NCBI GenBank assembly: GCA_945910975.1
Contig: CAMDZY010000105.1
Coordinates: forward strand, 1 to 6,462
Length of the DNA: 6,462 bases
Source: an uncultured Clostridia bacterium
GTDB taxonomy: Bacteria > Bacillota > Clostridia > Oscillospirales > Oscillospiraceae
Direction: 5' to 3'
Positions 4,375-6,462 of the stretch are shown here, piece by piece. The notes beneath the pieces are model-generated. The model was not told where the DNA came from. It worked only from the letters and a program-made list of their open reading frames with translations, and ran no database searches. The position numbers were made by a program, and so were the translations under genes. Position 1 is the stretch's first letter; each line of letters begins with the position of its first letter.

Positions 4375-4391
4375 GGGGAGGAACTTTTGTG
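4375..4391 (+). promoter_or_regulatory. Ribosome binding site fixing the GTG start of the DivIVA-like gene
   Basis: GGGGAGG (4375-4381) lies 7 bases before GTG at 4389-4391. An in-frame TTG at 4350 would open the frame earlier but would put the ribosome binding site inside the gene and has none of its own. Confidence 0.8.
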
Positions 4392-4946
4392 ACCAACCAT
4401 AATTTTCGAACGGCACTGCATGGCTTCCAGCGCGATGATGTTGTGCAGTTTATTGAGGCCAAAACGCTGGAGCATGAAAAGGAATTGCGGCAGAAAAATG
4501 ACGAGATTTCCCGCCTGCGCGCACAGCTTGACGAGGTCAACCAGAAGCTGGATGCACAGATGGTGGAAAACAGACGTTTGCAGACTGTGGCTGAGGAAGC
4601 GCCTGCCCAGCCGAAGGCGGCTCTGGATGCGCCGATGGCGCCCATTGCTACAGAACCGGATTCCGATGTGAAGCTAAAGGAAATGGAGCTTGCTGCCTAT
4701 CGCCGTGCCGAGATGGTCGAGCGTCACGCACGCGAACGTGCCGACGAGGCGATTCGCCGGCTCCAAGCGGTCGCGGCACAGTCCAACGCCCAAATTGCTG
4801 CGGCCAATCAGGCGGTGAATGCCATGCTGGAAACGATTTGCAACGATGTTCGTCAATTTGAGCAAGTGTTACACGATGCTTGTGGGGTTATTCAGCAGGC
4901 GAGCGAGTGCTTTGGCACAGTAGAGCGTTCGGAGCAGGAGCAATAA
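4389..4946 (+). CDS. DivIVA-domain-like coiled-coil protein
   Basis: The 185-residue protein starts at GTG and resembles the DivIVA/GpsB type of cytoplasmic scaffold, which binds curved membrane and directs cell-wall growth or division. The N-terminal segment TNHNFRTALHGFQRDDVVQFIE (2-23) follows the DivIVA pattern F-x(5)-GF/GY-x(2)-D/E-DV-x(2)-FI. A charged coiled coil follows at about 25-65 (EHEKELRQKNDEISRLRAQL and on), then an Ala/Pro-rich linker (about 66-90) and a second, alanine-rich helical stretch at about 95-175. No membrane segment is seen. The weak N-terminal match means it could be another coiled-coil adaptor. It is the first gene of its operon, behind a structured leader, and its stop is 3 bases before the next start. 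Confidence 0.68.
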   Translation: MTNHNFRTALHGFQRDDVVQFIEAKTLEHEKELRQKNDEISRLRAQLDEVNQKLDAQMVENRRLQTVAEEAPAQPKAALDAPMAPIATEPDSDVKLKEMELAAYRRAEMVERHARERADEAIRRLQAVAAQSNAQIAAANQAVNAMLETICNDVRQFEQVLHDACGVIQQASECFGTVERSEQEQ

Positions 4947-4949
4947 GCG

Positions 4950-5552
4950 GTGCTTCGTGCTTGCTATTTTGATATCAGCGGCAATGTGCCGTTGCCGGAG
5001 CAAATGCTGCCAACGTCGCTTTTGGCGCATATTGCCAAGTATTCCGCGCCGCTTTCCTTACAGCGCTCGCGGGCGGCTTGGACGCTTCTTTATTGGCTGG
5101 AGCCGGTCTGCCCGGTGTTTTCTGCCAGCGGTCAGCCGACACTGCCGGGACAGGAGCTATTTGTTTCCGTATCACACAGTAAAAATATTGTGGCTGCGGC
5201 GGTGTCTGATGCGCCGGTGGGGATTGACGTGGAGTGTATTACCAACCGTAATATTACAAATCTCGCAGAAAAGTGCCTTAGCAATGATGAATATCTGCGT
5301 TTTTGTGCAGCGGAGGACAAAAGGCTGTGCTTTTATCAGCACTGGACTGCGAAAGAGGCTTACGCAAAGCTGACCGGCGATGGGTTGCGTGGATTTCCAA
5401 CGCACATACAGTGGCACGATGATGGTACAGTGGGAACGCTTCGCCAGAACGTGTCGCATCAGATCCTCGCCGACAGCGGCGCGATGACATACTGCCTGTG
5501 CGTTGCGGGAAAATTTGCCGCGCCGGTACAGGCTTTTCAGGATTTACAATGA
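4950..5552 (+). CDS. 4'-phosphopantetheinyl transferase (Sfp/Gsp/HetI type)
   Basis: The 200-residue protein should transfer phosphopantetheine from coenzyme A to a serine of a carrier protein (ACP or PCP), with magnesium. It carries the three hallmarks of the Sfp superfamily: SVSHS (73-77), GIDVE (91-95, with metal ligands D93 and E95) and WTAKEAYAK (132-140, with E136 as third metal ligand and K140). The length is slightly shorter than Sfp (about 224). It starts at GTG 4950, 9 bases after AGGAG (4936-4940), and overlaps the next gene by 4 bases (ATGA). No carrier protein, NRPS or PKS gene is in the window, so the target is unknown; it may serve fatty-acid ACP or a remote secondary-metabolite pathway. 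Confidence 0.92.
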   Translation: MLRACYFDISGNVPLPEQMLPTSLLAHIAKYSAPLSLQRSRAAWTLLYWLEPVCPVFSASGQPTLPGQELFVSVSHSKNIVAAAVSDAPVGIDVECITNRNITNLAEKCLSNDEYLRFCAAEDKRLCFYQHWTAKEAYAKLTGDGLRGFPTHIQWHDDGTVGTLRQNVSHQILADSGAMTYCLCVAGKFAAPVQAFQDLQ

Positions 5553-6462
5553 GAATTTTGGAACCGGATTATTACAGACAATTCCACTGCGCTGCGGATC
5601 GCTGCCCGGATACCTGTTGCAGTGCGTGGGAAGTCATTATTGATGACAAAACGTTAGATTTTTATCGGCAGCTTCCCGGTAGGTTCGGGGAAAGTGTGCG
5701 GCGAAGCCTTTGCTACACAGATGGCGCGTGGATGTTCCGCACAAAAAATGGGAGCTGTCCGCTTCTCACAAAAGAGGGACTTTGCGCGTTACAGCAGCGC
5801 TACGGACATGAGAGCTTGTGTACCACGTGTCAGGAATATCCGCGCTTTGTTTCGGAGTACGGACTGTTTCAGGAACGTGGGCTGTCTTTGTCCTGCCCGG
5901 AGGTCTGTCGGATGCTGCTGCAGCAGACCGAGCCGGTGACTTTTTTGGCCTACGAAAATGCCCAGCCGCTTACCGGCTGCCACGAGATCGATGGCGAACG
6001 CTTTCTCCACCTGAAAACAGCAAGAAACAGGGCAATGGCACTGGCGCAGAACCGTAATGTGCCGGTTGCAGAACGCATTGGAGGACTGCTGCAATACGCC
6101 GAACAGCTTCAGCAATGCATCGCACAAGATGACTTGGACGGTATGGATGCCATTTGCCCGCACGGCTTGCCGCTTTCCCACCTGCGGCCCAACTGTGCGT
6201 TGCGCACGTACAGAAAGTGGCTGCATACATTGACTACAATGGAAGTTTTAAGTCCCAAATGGCGGGACACATTGCAGATGCTTTCGGCACAGGCGGAAGC
6301 GATCGACCCGCAAGTTTGGGCGCAGGAGCGGCGGCAATACCGCGCGGCCGCCGACCCAATTCAGGCCGAACAGATTTTGGTATATTATGTCTACAAATTT
6401 TTCCTGCGCAGCGCCTATCTTGGGGACGTGTTGACCCAAATGCAACTGATTGCATTTTGCAC
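5549..6462 (+). CDS. fliB: FliB-like flagellin lysine-N-methylase family protein (partial, 3' end outside window)
   Basis: The frame opens at ATG 5549-5551, overlapping the PPTase stop (ATGA), and stays open to the right edge for 304 codons; the family is usually about 380-400 residues. The N-terminal third carries the family's cysteine pattern: C14-x4-C19-x3-C23-C24, GSC70PLL, GLC79, LC91TTC94QEYPR and SLSC116PE. This resembles the YkgJ/UPF0153 type of metal (zinc or iron) binding cluster found in FliB, which is needed for N-methylation of flagellin lysines in Salmonella. The rest is helical and lacks an obvious SAM-binding GxGxG motif in the part seen. There are no flagellar genes in the window, and many clostridial homologues occur without flagella, so the name shows family membership and not a proven substrate. 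Confidence 0.82.
   Translation, partial: MRILEPDYYRQFHCAADRCPDTCCSAWEVIIDDKTLDFYRQLPGRFGESVRRSLCYTDGAWMFRTKNGSCPLLTKEGLCALQQRYGHESLCTTCQEYPRFVSEYGLFQERGLSLSCPEVCRMLLQQTEPVTFLAYENAQPLTGCHEIDGERFLHLKTARNRAMALAQNRNVPVAERIGGLLQYAEQLQQCIAQDDLDGMDAICPHGLPLSHLRPNCALRTYRKWLHTLTTMEVLSPKWRDTLQMLSAQAEAIDPQVWAQERRQYRAAADPIQAEQILVYYVYKFFLRSAYLGDVLTQMQLIAFC

Noticed and set aside
5694..6226. Open frames on both strands within 5694-6226
   Set aside because: They lie within the FliB-like gene, whose own frame is open from 5549 to the window edge and carries the conserved cysteine motifs.

Overview
The window looks like chromosomal DNA of a Gram-positive Clostridia species, most likely a gut Oscillospiraceae/Ruminococcaceae relative. 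This is inference from the clostridial-type ATP-dependent phosphofructokinase, the consensus sigma-A promoters, the strong GGAGG-type ribosome binding sites, a one-piece tmRNA with a DNDNLVLAAA tag, and a FliB-type cysteine-rich gene of the kind common in Clostridia. The species cannot be named from the sequence.

Layout. Bases 1-197 (+) are the 3' end of a serine-recombinase gene, closed by a strong terminator (211-256). A short non-coding stretch follows. Next, on the minus strand, is a complete tmRNA gene (ssrA, 466-817) with its own terminator (413-460). Bases 818-1203 hold no convincing gene but contain several inverted repeats. From 2788 down to 1204 a minus-strand operon runs from a near-consensus promoter: smpB, a cyclophilin-type prolyl isomerase and a GNAT acetyltransferase. 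The divergent promoter region (2733-2904) also drives pfkA (+), followed by an 85-aa three-helix membrane protein and a strong terminator (4172-4210). A second plus-strand operon starts at a consensus promoter (4243-4271), has a structured leader of about 110 nt, and encodes a DivIVA-like coiled-coil protein, a 4'-phosphopantetheinyl transferase and a FliB-like cysteine-rich protein that runs off the end of the window.

How the genes work together. SmpB and tmRNA are the two dedicated partners of trans-translation and lie within 2.3 kb on the same strand, separated by two small genes. PfkA is the committed step of glycolysis and shares its transcript with an unknown membrane protein. In the last operon the genes are tightly packed (a 3-nt gap, then a 4-nt ATGA overlap), which suggests co-expression, but no known pathway unites a DivIVA-like protein, a PPTase and a FliB-like protein.

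Most of the window is ordinary housekeeping DNA. The parts most worth a second look are the junction between the recombinase gene and the ssrA 3' end, the repeat-rich 818-1203 spacer, the structured leader at 4285-4330, and the PPTase/FliB-like pair.
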